Below are positions 1 to 11,370 of a stretch of 64,000 nt of DNA, piece by piece; the first letter of the stretch is position 1; each line of letters begins with the position of its first letter. Location: the NCBI RefSeq assembly GCF_905171775.1, contig NC_053491.1:397575838-397639837 (forward strand), read 5' to 3'. A program made the position numbers and the translations under genes. Under the pieces are notes generated by a model, which did not search any database, had not been told where the DNA came from, and worked only from the letters and a program-made list of their open reading frames with translations. Source of the stretch: Rana temporaria (Eukaryota; Chordata; Amphibia; Anura; Ranidae).

Positions 1-245
1 GTATATAAGTATCACAGGCTCCTCCCATGTACATAAGTATCACAGACTCCTCCCATGTACATAAGTATCACAGACTCCGCCAATGTACATAATTATCACA
101 GATTCCTCCCATGTACATAAGTATCACAGACTCCTCCCATGTACATAAGTATCACAGACTCCTCCCATGTACATAAGTATCACAGACTCCTCCCATGTAT
201 ATAAGTATCACAGACTCCTCCCATGTATATAAGTATCACAGACTC
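1..245. repeat. 28-bp minisatellite
   Basis: A 28-bp unit (beginning GTACATAAGTATCACAGACT) is repeated about 8.7 times with only a few substitutions. The array runs off the left edge of the window, so its true size is unknown. No coding capacity is inferred. Confidence 0.95.
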
Positions 246-1264
246 CTGCGTCTTTGGCTCCATTTCAGGGCTGAATTCAGGCATAGATTCGGCCCTGATT
301 TGTCCCTGAACTGGAGAATAGGGATGCACAGCGTTCCTGTGCATTCCGCAGCCGGTTCCAGTGTGAACTGAGCCTTAAGCGGAAGGTCCACTTTTGGGTG
401 AAACCCTGCTTTAGGCGGATGAATTGACTTTTGCGAACGCCTTTCAACCAGGAGGGGTGATGACAACTCCCTTGGCCGATTTATCTATTACAGTTGGTAG
501 TTTTGAAATAGGTGGAAATTACCTATTTGTTTTGTATTACATAATTAATGGCAGATCTAAAGTAGATTTTAGAGTTTGATTGTAATACGTGTCTTGATCT
601 AAACATTCTAAATCCTAAGTTATTGGTTTCATGTGGTCATTGTGAATTGTTCCTCCAACTTGTACATTTTGCTGGTTGGGAATTGATTGTGTGCTCCCTC
701 TCTTATCTCTCACTCTGTGCATAATTCACATGTACTTTATGTGCACACGCACGTGTATTTTACTATCACTTACGAAGGAAAGCTGTGTGACAGTATGTTT
801 GTTATATACCGCATTTCTAAAAAACAGGCAAGGAATGGTTCAGTGCTCGTTCAGTTAAGTTTATCTTATTAATTTGCTCTCAAAGGAGAATGAGGGGTCA
901 GCTTCATTGATTCCACTGTATTTGTGACTTCATCTTCCACTTGGAAACCTTGAGCATTCCTCTGGCAGAGGACACACTGAGGCCTGTGTTCCTTGTCTAC
1001 CGTCAGAGGTCTGGGGTCACCCCGTCAGTGCTTGCAGGGTCAGGGCTGAACTTTCAGAAATAAAGGTTGTTGGATGAAGTCATTGCAGAAAGGACAATAA
1101 GACCCGTAACACTATGCCTATCCCCTCTGGTATCAGGCCACTTTTTGGTTACTAATAAAAGTTCAACTACTGCCAATAATGACTTCTATTGGTGACCGAG
1201 CCAAACCCACTGCCAGTTCATTAGGCCACCCAAGAAGGAAAAGGCCAAGCATAGATTTTGACAC
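246..1264. other. No gene recognised
   Basis: This stretch has no ORF longer than about 75 codons and no motif I recognise. The part at 246-470 ends in wording such as GTGTGAACTGAGCC, which resembles other dispersed sequence in this window (around 6.4-6.54 kb), so it may be an old repeat. The rest looks like plain intergenic DNA. Confidence 0.5.
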
Positions 1265-1774
1265 TATGGGGCTGATTTACTAAAAACAATGCGCTGCGCC
1301 GTTTCATGGCTTAATTGGCATGCCGGATGAATACTTAATTAGGCGAATGAACCGGCCGCAGCAGAGGGCGCACTGCAATTAATATGTAAAGCCGCCGAAC
1401 TCCCTTTTGAAGTCTATGGGAGAAATCAAAAGTGTTCATTTTAAAGGTTAATATGCTAGATTTTGTCCTAAAAAGTGTTTGGGGACCTTAGTCCTGCCCC
1501 AGGGGACATGTATCAATGCTTTTTTTATTTTTTAAAACTGACGTTTTTTGCGGAGCAGTGAATTTAATAATGCCTAAAGTGCAACAATAAAAGTGAAATA
1601 TTCCTTTTCATTTCGTACCTAGGGGGGTGTATAATATGCATGTAAATGAGCGCGTGTTTCCCCTGGTTAGAACTGTCTCTGCACAAAATAACATTCCGGT
1701 GAGAAAAATAGTCATTTAAAATCACTCGCAGCTATAATGAATTGTCGGCTCTTGGCAATTCAGAGCAAATTCAT
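1265..1774. repeat. Unclassified dispersed repeat, copy 1
   Basis: The block around 1385-1640 is recognisably the same sequence as 52.27-52.50 kb; for example both contain GGGGACATGTATCAATGC followed by poly-T and then GGAGCAGTGA. It directly abuts the foldback element at 1775. The second copy of the foldback-type sequence (52.5-52.8 and 59.09-59.2 kb) also follows this block, so the two parts probably belong to one repeat family. No protein is encoded. Confidence 0.6.
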
Positions 1775-3127
1775 AAAAAAAAAAAGAAGCCTGGGGCCCC
1801 CCCCCAAATTCTATTACAAGGCCCTTCAGGTCTGGTATGGATATTAAGGGGAACCTCGCCGTCAAATAAAAAAAAAATTATGTGGGGTTCCCCCCAAATA
1901 TCCATACCAGGCCCTTCAGGTCTGGTATGGATTTTAAGGGGAACTCCACACCAAAAAAAAGTGTAAAAAATTTAAACAAAGACAATAGCCGGTTTTTGAC
2001 AATTCCTTTATTAATGTCTTCTTTCTGCGCTTCTTCTTCTTCTCCCATCTTCTTCTTTTCTGCATTCATTCGGGTTTCTTCCTCCATCTTCTTCTTCATC
2101 TGCTTCTTTCTTGGGTTCTCTTGTCCACATCTTGCACCGTCTTCTTCCTCCATCTTCTTCTCCTTCCCTCGGTCTTCTCGTCCGCATCTTGCACGGCTTC
2201 TTTTTCCCCGGACGATCCGCTTCCAATTGAAGTTCCCACTGTGTGACGCTCCTGTGACCCCGCCCCCCTCTGACACACATGTACCACATAGGGACTTTCT
2301 TATGGCTTTCCCCGTAGCGTCAGAGCGGGGCGGGGTAACCGGATGACGCTGCGTCCTCAGTAATAAAAGAACTGTCAGAAGAACAGGAGCGTCTTGCACC
2401 GGAAAAAGCCGGTGCAAGACGAGAAGACCCAAGAAAGAAGCAGAGGACGAAGAAGATGGAGGAAGAAACCCGAATGAATGCAGAAAAGAAGAAGATGGGA
2501 GAAGAAGAAGAAGCGCGGATAGAAGACATTAATAAAGGAATTGACAAAAACTGGCTATTGTCTTTTTTTTACATTTTTGACACTTTTTTTGGGTGAAATG
2601 GTAGGGGTACAATGTACCCCATTACCATTTCACACAGGGGGGGGCTGGGATCTGGGGGTCCCCTTTGTTAAAGGGGTCTTCCAGATTCCGATAAGCCCCC
2701 CGCCCGCAGACCCCCACAACCACTGGCCAGGGTTGTGGGGATGAGGCCCTTGTCCCCATCAACATGGGGACAAGGTGCTTTGGGGGGGACCCCAAAGCAT
2801 CCTCCCCATGTTGAGGGCAGGGCATGTGGCCTGGTACGGTTCAGGAGAGGGGGGGGCACTCTCTTGTCCCCCCTCTTTTCGGCCAGGTTGCGTGCTCGGA
2901 TAAGGGGTCTGGTGTGGATTTTTGGGGGAACTCCACGCCATTTCTTTAAAAAAAATTGGTGTGGAGTTCCCCTTAAAATCCATACCAGACCTGAAGGGCC
3001 TGGTATGGATATTTGGGGGGAACCCCATGTCATTTTTTTTTATTTGACGGCGGGGTTCGCCTTAATATCCATAACAGACCTGAAGGGCCTGGTAATTGAA
3101 TTTGGGGGGACCCCCATGCTTTTTTTT
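1775..3127. mobile_element. Foldback (long inverted repeat) DNA element
   Basis: The two ends are long inverted repeats (about 1775-1960 and 2925-3127). Each end is built from small hairpin modules whose stem is CCATACCAG / CTGGTATGG, with a loop around GCCCTTCAGG. A second inverted pair lies inside: 1980-2130, rich in CTTCTTCTT, is the reverse complement of about 2410-2565. The 154-184 aa frames read through this purine/pyrimidine-rich part and I treat them as chance. Related sequence lies at 52.5-52.8 and 59.09-59.2 kb in the opposite orientation. No transposase is present, so it is non-autonomous; the superfamily is not determined. Confidence 0.8.
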
Positions 3128-3177
3128 AGTTCTGTCACAGGGACCATTCACATTTATACAGCGAACAATGCTATAAA

Positions 3178-3519
3178 GTGGTGCAGTGAGTAGCACTTCA
3201 CCTAGCAGCAAAAGGTTCGCTGGTTCGAATCCCAACCACGACACCATCTGCCTGGAGTTTGCATGTTCTCCCTGTGTCTGCGTGGGTTTCCTCCGGGTAC
3301 TCCGGTTTCCTCCCACACTCCAAAGACATGCTGGTAGGTAAATTGGATCTCGTCCAAATTGGCCCAGTATATATGTGTGTATGACTGTGTGTCCCTAGCG
3401 TGTCATGATCCTATGGGGTAAAAATGACCGCACCAGCCAAGCAGATACTGGCTGGAAAAAGCGCCCAGAGGCGATTCAGTTCGCATGCGTTGCGCTATAC
3501 AAGTCATTCATTCATAAAT
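3178..3519 (+). mobile_element. tRNA-derived SINE (V-SINE type)
   Basis: The head carries a tRNA-like promoter: an A-box-like GTGGTGCAGTGAGTAGCAC and a B box, GGTTCGAATCCC. A GC-rich block follows (CTGCCTGGAGTTTGCATG to TTTCCTCCCACA), the strongly conserved central domain of vertebrate V-SINEs as I know the family. It ends in an L2-like tail with CATTCATTCAT. Order and spacing fit a near-full-length copy mobilised by an L2-clade LINE. I could not define a target-site duplication. Confidence 0.85.
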
Positions 3520-3529
3520 ATATCTGTGT

Positions 3530-3870
3530 AAATGTGACTGGCAGGGAAGGGGTTAACACTAGGGGGCGATCAAGGGGTTAAATGTGTACCCTAGGGAGTG
3601 ATTCGAACAGTGGGGGAAGGGGACTGACTGGGGGAGGTGACTGATCAGTGTCCCTATATACAAGGGACACACCATCATTCCCCTATCCCTGACAGGACGT
3701 GGATCTGTGTGTTTACACACACACAGATCCACGGTCCTGCCTTACTGGGCAATTGCGCACGCCCCCTAGTGGCTCGGGAAGGCGAAGACGTCATATGACG
3801 TCTGCCCAGAGCGAGAGGCTTATCGTCCCGCTGTCATTTGACAGCGGGCGGTAGGCTAGTGATTAAAATT
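3530..3870. repeat. Relic of a TTAA-type dispersed repeat
   Basis: The wording (GGGTTAACACTAGGGGGCGA, then a perfect hairpin around 3704-3735 with stem GTGGATCTGTGTG, then a second hairpin, GCTGTCATTTGACAGC) resembles parts of the GAAGTGGTTAA elements elsewhere in this window. No clean termini remain. Confidence 0.4.
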
Positions 3871-4107
3871 ATAGGGTGATATGTTAACCTAATCAGAATA
3901 TAAAATATAAAATATGTGGTTATACGCTGTTGGGAGTGTTTTCCCTTATGTTTAGTTTTACACGTCAACACATACAATATGACGAAATCCCATGATGGCT
4001 CATTGGGAACTGGACAGATCTTGCCTGATGTTTGTGGATGCGCATTTGACTGCTCAAAGTATGAGGGTCTTTGGGATCTGGTAAGCAGCCTCTGTGACCA
4101 TAGTGGT

Positions 4108-4605
4108 CAGGGCTGGACTGGGACAGAAATTTGGCCCTGGACTTCATCCACACTGGCCTACTTTGACAGGCAACTCCCACACACCCCCCCCCCCCCAGCC
4201 ACCCAAGCCCCCCCACTCCCCCTTCACTAGCCGTTCTACTTTTATTAGAGTAGAATGGCTGGTACTGGTCCTCTTATAGTCAGTACCAGTGGGGAAGCTA
4301 GACATTTAACCCGGGGCAAAGAATCAGTTCCATGCCCCCCTTATGGGACAATATTAGGCAGAAGTGAGAAACTCCCAGGCCATAGCTGTTGAGTCAGCTG
4401 TCTGTCCCCTCCCCCATTCTCCTCTGTCGTCTACCCTGCTCCTCTGGTCCTCCCTCTGCTCCTCTGGTCCCCCCAGGTGAGCGCTGTGGGAAGGGAGAGA
4501 CAGAGGAGCAGAGGGGGGCGGCAGTCCGCTGTCACTGAAGCCGGCCCACTAAACCATCGGCCCACCGGGAAACTCCCTGTATTCCCAATGGCCAGTCCAT
4601 CCCTG
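4108..4605. mobile_element. hAT-type MITE
   Basis: The termini are CAGGGCTGGACTGGGAC and GGCCAGTCCATCCCTG, inverted copies of each other. They are flanked by a perfect 8-bp duplication, ATAGTGGT (4100-4107 and 4606-4613). CAGGG-type termini with an 8-bp TSD are diagnostic of hAT elements. The interior has no transposase. The same family recurs at 9790-11362. Confidence 0.88.
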
Positions 4606-4613
4606 ATAGTGGT

Positions 4614-5790
4614 GGTGAGCTTATGTTGTAATCATTGCCGTGCCCAGCCTATTGTATTAGGGTGTGCACAGACACATATATGTGTATATCAGCAGAGCAG
4701 TGAAGGGGGCGAGTAGAGCGAAGATTGGTGCCAGTAGGGCAGTGGACAGTGTCGGTAGTTTTTTATTTTTATTATTTTTGACAATTTTTTATTTTTTTAA
4801 GAGCCCCTTTGGGGGGGGGGGGTTTGGTGAAATATCAAGGGTTTAAACAGACCCCTGATGTCTCACAAACAAACATAGTTTACTATGCTTCAATTAAGAA
4901 CGATAGTAGGAGTGGTACAGATCACTCACTGTGTTCATTCAGAAAAAGAAGGGGTCAATTAAATATTTACCGGCCCCTTCTCCCACTCTCCATCCTGAAA
5001 CATCCCCCATAGCAGCTGGTAGGAGAGGAGGGAAGCTGACAGCACTGCAGGAGGGAGACAGAGGGCACCAGGAAGCAGAAAGAATCATCACCGCACGGGA
5101 TGATTTGGGTGTGCCCAGGCACACCTGGCACACCCTGTGCGCACACCTATGGTTGTAATAGTGGGAGCACAGTTCCAATTTAACATTTTCATTTATTGGC
5201 ACTTAAAGAATTAATTTCACCAATTATTTATGTAATCAATACATGTTTTTTTGTCTAGATTTGCAAAAGGAGCCCTTTTCTTTATTAGAGTCTTTCTATA
5301 AGTGATTAACGAGCCACCATTTTTAGTCTGATAAAAGATTTCTTGTTAAATTTTCTCTAGGTAGAATTTACATTTAAAGTATATGCATAGCCCAATGTTT
5401 CCTTTTTTGTTTTTGGTAGAACCTGTCAGTTTAGTTTATGCTGTGTGTGTCCCGTTGGGGGAAATCCCCTTCACTCCTTGTTCCGGAGATGCGTCAGAAA
5501 GTGAAAATAATTATTGTTCTCTTGTTCTGGTGATTAATTTAAATCTTGGATTACCGATCACTTTCTTTCTCAGTGACAATGGTTACTAGGACAAATAGAG
5601 AGGTCAATCTTCCCACAAATAGTAATACAATTATTGACAAAGGATATAAATCTTCCCTACTCTATTTAAAACAAAAAGAAGAATTTTGGCTTTACAAAAC
5701 ATTAATGAAGATGATTAATGTTTAAATCCCAGATAAGCAGCTAAATACACAGTGGAAATGCATACTGTATTTAACAACTGATTTTTTATG
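4614..5790. other. No gene recognised; old repeat fragments
   Basis: The stretch at about 4640-5160 begins and ends with GTGTGC-rich inverted wording (GCCGTGCCCAGCCT at the left, GGTGTGCCCAGGC at the right) and may be an old repeat. The rest, up to the MITE at 5796, is AT-rich with no ORF of note. Confidence 0.4.
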
Positions 5791-5795
5791 ACATA

Positions 5796-6197
5796 TGCCG
5801 CGCACACACGATCGGAAATTCCGTCACGAAAAGTCAGATGTGAGCTTTTGGTCGGTTATTCCGACCGTGTGTATGCTCCATCGGACTTTTGCTGTTGGAA
5901 TTTCCGCCAACAAAAGATTGAGCGTAGGTTCTCTATCGGAAAATCCACTCGTCTGTATGCAATTCCAATGCGCAAAAAAACACGTATGCTCAGAATTGAG
6001 CAGAAGAGCCGAACTGCCTATTGAACTTCATTGATCTCGGCTCGTCATGCGTCTTGTACGTCACTGCGTTCTTGGCGGTCGGAATTTCCGTCAAGATTTG
6101 TGTGACCGTGTGTATGCAACACAAGTTTGAACCAACATTCCGTCAGAAAAAAATCCACGGTTTTCTTGGAGGAATTTCCAATCGTGTACACGCGGCA
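5796..6197. mobile_element. Harbinger-like MITE (GCCGCG-TACACACGAT family)
   Basis: The inverted termini are TGCCGCGCACACACGATCGG and the complement of CCAATCGTGTACACGCGGCA. The flanks (ATA, AAA) do not form a clean duplication here, but other copies in the window (16911, 17497, 38265, 63421) have perfect 3-bp TTA/TAA duplications, the target preference of PIF/Harbinger elements. It is non-coding and GC-poor, with many CGGAATTTCCG palindromes. Confidence 0.8.
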
Positions 6198-7288
6198 AAA
6201 GAGTTTGTAATTTTGCACAGGCAGTTTTGTGATGGAGGCACCCCTGCCAGACAACTCAGAATTACTCAACACGTGGCAACACAGCTTGCTCAAAAACACT
6301 TGTCCCAAACTCCAGCCTCATTCTCATGCATGCACTATAGCGCACACTGTTTCCGTTTGGTGCCGTGCACTCGCACGGATGTCAAATTGGAAGCAGTGGC
6401 TGTGTCTGTGCAGCCTCTGCATCCCAATTAATAGGAAAGGGACGGCCTGCATGAGGATGCACCTAATGCCTGTGCATTCCCATGCAGGCAAACATGGCCC
6501 TCGCATAGGCTATGCTATAGTATGCCCCTGTGAATGAGGCCGTATTAGTTGTGTCTTTATTTGTTGTATTTATGATTCTTTTATGTTGATAATGTAAAAA
6601 AATATTTAGGTGAAAACAAAATAAACAGAAACAAATACTACAAAATGCAATTTTATGTGAGCTTGAAAAAAGCAGAGAAATACTGCCATCTTGTGGCCAA
6701 ACACACTTTCTGACCCAGATATAGCCAAAGAAATGAAATCTGCTAAGGACTATACACTGCCCCTATGCCCATAAACCATTTATGTCTCATGTATTTATTT
6801 ATCTAATAAGCCAGATTAAGGATCCTTATTTTCATAAAAGTGACAGCTATTTTTATCAGATAAATCAGATTTGAAAATTACAGTCACATAGCTGAGAATA
6901 AAGATCCCTATCCTCATGTTAAAGAAATGTTATGTATCCCCTTACCCCCTCTGTCTGTTAAGAAGAGCTGTAATTACTGAAAAACAGCAGCTGCAAGGAT
7001 AAATGGAGGCTATGCACACATTTTCAAAAAAAAAGAAAATATATTTTAACAGTTTTAATACAGTGTTTTGAGCCAGCAATTAATTTGCTTTGTTAATACT
7101 TAAAGGGGAAAAGAATAGCAAAAATAAATAAAAACTAAAATAATATAGCGCATACAGTACAATTGCTACACATCTTGCAATTGAATATTATTAAAAATGA
7201 CCTTTTTATATAGCGCACCGCAAGCAGTTATAGGAGAAGTGGGACATATATCTCTACCGTTTCCCCTATACAGAGGCACCCGTCAGAG
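6198..7288. other. No gene recognised
   Basis: This is AT-rich intergenic sequence. The part at 6380-6540 resembles the left end of the window near 300-380 (GTGCATTCC wording) and ends in GTGAATGAGGCC. No ORF or RNA gene is supported. Confidence 0.4.
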
Positions 7289-7296
7289 ATGCCCAT

Positions 7297-7633
7297 CATG
7301 GGCGGCTCTCTAATTAGGCAAATTAGGTTGTCGCCTAAGGCCTCGCACTCACAGGGGCCTCGCGGCCGCCTAATTTTCCTGTGATCAATACTAATGTCGG
7401 CTTCATCGGATCTCTCTATTACCCCTCTCTCTTTCTCACTCCTCTTGCATTGGCTGAATATGTCTGATGGGTGAGGAGGGTGCCCTGGAAGTGGTGCTGA
7501 TCACCTGTGTTTTAGATCCGTGCATTTTCTGCAGCCATTTTTCTTGCTTGAATTATTTTTCTCACTATGAGCGTGAGTGGGGCTTCATGTCTAAGTTTTG
7601 CCTATGGCCTCACAAAGCCTAGAGCCGCCTCTG
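7297..7633. mobile_element. hAT-type MITE
   Basis: The ends are CATGGGCGGCTCT and AGAGCCGCCTCTG. They are flanked by a perfect 8-bp duplication, ATGCCCAT (7289-7296 and 7634-7641). It is only 337 bp long with no coding capacity. It interrupts a sequence that resumes at 7642, so it is younger than its surroundings. Confidence 0.85.
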
Positions 7634-7759
7634 ATGCCCATTCCCCATTCTCCTCTTCGCCATCGCCTTTGAGCCCTTGGCTGCCTTGATCCGGTCTAAC
7701 CCACTCTATCAGTGGTTTTCAACATGAAGGGATTCATGAAAAAACGTATGTTGAAGGAA

Positions 7760-8004
7760 AATCACCGCTCAAGGTGGGTCTGCTATAGGGTCATACACAG
7801 GTGTAGGATTCCAAGGGTGCTGGCAGTGCACTAGGCAAGCATTGGCGTAAAATGAAGGATGGATGGCCGCACTCCAAACCAAACAGGTTGTCTTTATTTA
7901 AACGAACAGCAAAAACATACCAGATCACAGCAACAGAAACAGGAAGATAACCGACGTTTCGCACTGACTTAGTGCTTATTCATGGCTTATCCAGCATTGC
8001 GCCA
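7760..8004 (-). mobile_element. Fragment of a Penelope-like non-coding region
   Basis: Read on the minus strand, this fragment carries a hammerhead-like fold (7946-7991) followed by a long untranslated-looking sequence, as PLE terminal regions do. No RT or endonuclease coding sequence is attached. On the right it abuts the truncated MITE at 8026. The assignment rests on the ribozyme-like fold and on similarity of layout to the PLE at 40.1-41.2 kb. Confidence 0.5.
7946..7991 (-). ncRNA. Degenerate hammerhead ribozyme-like fold
   Basis: On the minus strand, helix I pairs GATAAGCC (7984-7991) with GGTTATC (7946-7952) with one bulged base. Helix II is a perfect GCACT/AGTGC stem (7961-7965 with 7971-7975). 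These are followed by GAAAC (7956-7960) and the cleavage triplet GUC (7953-7955). The first core strand reads AUGAAUA instead of CUGANGA, so two conserved positions are lost and cleavage activity is unlikely. Helix III is essentially absent. PLEs are known to carry minimal hammerheads. Confidence 0.5.
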
Positions 8005-8025
8005 AAGTACACCACACGGGCCTAT

Positions 8026-8456
8026 TGGTTTTGACGTGGACGTAAATGGCGTAAATCCCTATTCACGGACGACTTACGCAAACGACGTAAAATTTTCAAA
8101 TTTCGACGCAGGAACGACGGCCATACTTAACATTGGCTACACCACCTAGGGGGAATGTTTATCTTTAGGCGGCCTATCTCTTACGGAAACGGCGTATCTT
8201 TACTGCGACGGGCGGACGTATGGTCGTGAATAGGCGTATCTAGTGATTTACATATTCTACGCCGACCGCAATGGAAGCGCCACCTAGCGGTCAGCCTAAA
8301 TATTGCACCCTAAGATAGGACGGCGCAAGCCGTCGTATCTTAGATAGGTTTAAGTGTATCTCTGTTTGAGAATACACTTAAACTTAGGACAGCGCAAATT
8401 CCGAGTTAGGTCGGCGTATCTACTGATACGTCGGCCTAACTCTTACTGAATCTAGC
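8026..8456. mobile_element. Truncated GATTCA-terminus MITE
   Basis: The body closely matches the interior of the MITE at 15310-16008: GACGTGGACGTAAA, then GACGACTTACGCAAACGACG, then CCACCTAG. It ends with CTGAATCTAGC as that family should. The left terminus is missing; the copy joins the PLE-like fragment directly. Confidence 0.75.
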
Positions 8457-8596
8457 TAAATGTCTGTAACTCTGTATTGTCTGGAAACTGAATTTATGAC
8501 TGATTTGTCTTTCTGTTTTCTTATTTTTCTTTAATAAACTTCTTTGAGAAAAAAAAAAATACCTTTTGTTTTCCACCTACAATGCTGTAATTTTCT

Positions 8597-9015
8597 TTAA
8601 AGAGGAAGTAAATCCTCTGATATTTTTTTTTTTTTAAATAAACTAAAAGAGAAAGGCATAATGATCTAGTATGCACAGCATACTAGCTCATTATGTGTCA
8701 CTTACCTGAGATCGAAGCTCCCGAAGTCCGCCTCAGTCCCATCCACCGCCGCCGCCACCGCCATGTCCCCTCGTCGCTAGTTCCTGTTTTGGCCGCTCCG
8801 GCGCTGTGATTGGCAGGAGATGCGATGACGTCACTCCCGCTCATGCGCAAAAACATGGCATTAACCACGTTAATGCCATTCACAAAAACCTGTTTCTGTG
8901 AAAATATCTCCTTAACCGTGTAGGTTTAGGAGATATTTCTTGCACCTACAGGTAAGCCTTAATCTAGGCTTACCTGTAGGTGCAAGTGTTAACAGTGGGT
9001 TTACAAACACTTTAA
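8597..9015. mobile_element. TTAA-flanked MITE (GTAAA-terminus family)
   Basis: TTAA (8597-8600) is followed by AGAGGAAGTAAA. At the other end, TTTACAAACACT is followed by TTAA (9012-9015). The ends are imperfect inverted repeats of the same type as 27832-28309. The interior contains two strong hairpins (about 8660-8695, CAGCATACTAG; 8930-8985, CACCTACAGGTAAGCC). A TTAA duplication points to piggyBac- or Kolobok-type transposition; I cannot choose between them. Confidence 0.75.
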
Positions 9016-9132
9016 AAAGGAATGCAATACGCAACCTGGAGGCATACTGTACACAAATGGTGTATTGAACGCCCCCAGAAATGTAATTTCCTGCATGTGT
9101 GATTGGCTTACTGATTTCCCCAGAAGTCTGCA

Positions 9133-9448
9133 CTAAGGTACAAATCAGATTTCAGGTATCCCCTGCAACAAAATTTAAATTTTTGGTGAGATACTCCCAA
9201 AGGGAAATCACGTCTAAAGGGATGCAGGCCCTGCCACTTTCTTAGAACTCCTCAAGTGCAGCAGCTGATTGATAATAAAAAAGTCACACTCATTCACATT
9301 CATTTTGCAAATGGACACAGACAAACAGGGATTTCTTCAGAATAACAAAAGGTAGGAATCTGCAACAAAGTTTGCTAAAATCCTTGCAATGTACATAGAT
9401 CACCCAGAGGGATTTTTTTTTCTCAACAAAAGTGGCGTTACTCTTTAA
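9133..9448. mobile_element. 3-prime part of a TTAA-flanked MITE
   Basis: It matches 45.97-46.28 kb over its length (ATCCCCTGCAACAAAA, GCAGCAGCTGATTGATAAT, GGGATTTCTTCAGAATAAC, AAAAGTGGCGTTACTC). It ends at a TTAA (9445-9448), as the full copy at 45440-46281 does. The left half is missing. Confidence 0.75.
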
Positions 9449-9479
9449 TGTAATGAATGTGGCTTTAGTACTCCTTTAT

Positions 9480-9665
9480 GTTTATGGTGGGTGCTGCAGT
9501 GTTAAATCACTTACCAGTTTGATATGTCTGCACAAATGGAGAGATCTCTGTGCTTATCCTCGTACATCCATTGGTTATAGAAAACCCGCCATCAAATCCA
9601 TTTCTTTAATATGCATTATTCATCAGCTTTAATGGAATCAACATTCTGAGCCCTAGGCCAAATAG
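9480..9665. repeat. Dispersed repeat, inverted relative to 14160-14275
   Basis: The wording ATGCATTATTCATCAGCTTTAATGG, with a neighbouring CATCAA and CCATTTCTTT, reappears reverse-complemented at about 14195-14250. The two copies differ by scattered substitutions. Family unknown. Confidence 0.6.
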
Positions 9666-9789
9666 GTGCCGAAAGGTCATTCGCTGCTTGAATACTTGAA
9701 CATATCATAGTCCATATCCACTTTATATTCCCAATGTAATTTTCCTGCTCACCATTCAACAAGTGACTAAATTGTAGTATCCGCACACT

Positions 9790-11362
9790 CAGGGATGGAC
9801 TGGGACAAAGATTTGGCCTTGGACTTCATCTAGACCGGTCCACTTTATTTTCCAAACACACACAAACACAGTATATAAACTATACGCAACCAGCCATTAA
9901 AGCATCAGTCACCAGTGGCAGTACATTGATTCATCATCAGTGACCATGTCCAGCAGTGGCAGAGCATTCATTCATCAGTGACCGTGACCCATAGTGGCAG
10001 TACATTAATTCATTCATCAGTAACCATGACTAGCAGTGGCAGTACATAAATTCATTCATCAGTAACCATGACCAGCAGTGGCAGTACATGAATTCATTCA
10101 TCAGTAACCATGACCAGCAGTGGCAGTACATGAATTCATTCATCAGTAACCATGACCAGCAGTGGCAGTACATTCATTCATCAGTGACTGTGACCAGTAA
10201 TGGCAGTACATTAATTCATTCATCAGTAACCATGACCAGCAGTGGCAGTACATTCATTCATCAGTAACTGTGACCAGTAAATTCATTCATCAGTGACCAT
10301 GACCAGTAAATTCATTCATCAGTGACCAGTAAAATCATTAATCAGTGATCGTGACCAGTAAATTCATTCATCGGTAACCGTGACCAGTAAATTCATTCAT
10401 CAGTAACTGTGACCAGTCAATTCATTCATCAGTGACCGTGACCAGTGGATTCATTCATCAGTGACCATGACCAGTGCATTAATTCATCAGTGACCATGAC
10501 CAGTAAATTCATTCATCAGTGACTGTGACCAGTGGTTTCATTGATCAGTGACCGTGACCAGTACATTAATTCATCAGTGATCGTGACCAGAAAATTCATT
10601 CATCAGTGATTGTGACCAGTAAATTCATTCATCAGTGACCAGTAAATTCATTCATCAGTGACCTTGACCAGTAAATTCATTCATCAGTGACCGTGACCAG
10701 TAATTCATTCATCAGTGACTAGTAAAATCATTCAACAGTGACCGTGACATGTAAATTCATTCATCATCAGTGACCGTGACCTGTGCAGAACATTATTACA
10801 TCAGTTACTATGACCAGTGGCAGTACATTTAGCCCTCTCCCCCCCTGCCATGCTGCATATTAAAAAAATCAGACAGACAGTTCATAATCAGACTGCAGTC
10901 AGATGGCTGCATTCCGTATGGCATCCATCAGCCAAATTTAGCTTAGTGGTGGTTTCTTACTTGTGAGTGAATGCAATACTACACAGTCACACACTGACTG
11001 TTCTGCTGTCTGAAGCAACTTTACTTGTATTAAGTTGTTGGTTGGTTCCTCCTTGGCGGCGCTGGCTCCTCTTGCTTGCAGCAGCTCTCTATGGCTCCTC
11101 CCACAATGCTAATACCCTTCCGCCTCTGCTCCGGCCGTGAGTGACATTACGCCGCTCAGGACGGGGCTTCTGTACACTTAGGAGGAGGGAAGTGTCGTGG
11201 CAGCGATTAAAGTCTATTGGCTGGCACCGCCGGGTGCAGGAGCATAAATGTGACACACAGATCAGAGAGACGAGTGAGTGACACAGTGACAGCCAGCCCA
11301 GCCCACTGACCAATTGGCCCACCAGGAAACTCCTGGTAGTCCCGATGGCCAGTCCATCCCTG
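9790..11362. mobile_element. hAT-type MITE enlarged by an internal satellite
   Basis: The termini CAGGGATGGACTGGGAC and GGCCAGTCCATCCCTG are the same as in the element at 4108-4605. The flanks, CGCACACT (9782-9789) and TGCACACT (11363-11370), form an 8-bp duplication with one mismatch. This copy is 1573 bp against 498 bp for the other, and most of the excess is the tandem array at about 9880-10800. No transposase is present. The final 90 bp are closely similar to the end of the 4108 copy. Confidence 0.85.
9880..10800. repeat. Minisatellite (CATTCATCAGTGACC units)
   Basis: Units built from ATTCATTCATCAGTGACC plus GTGACCAGTAA recur about 28 times with lengths of roughly 27-40 bp, so it is a variable-period array. 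Earlier units carry an extra AGCAGTGGCAGTACAT block. It lies wholly within the hAT-type element. Confidence 0.9.
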
Positions 11363-11370
11363 TGCACACT

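Noticed and set aside
1878..2432. 184-codon minus-strand frame with acidic and basic runs
   Set aside because: It lies in CTTCTT-rich inverted DNA of the foldback element. The composition explains the lack of stops.
9880..10800. CRISPR array
   Set aside because: The units are tandem and contiguous, without unique spacers of constant length, and the context is eukaryotic.
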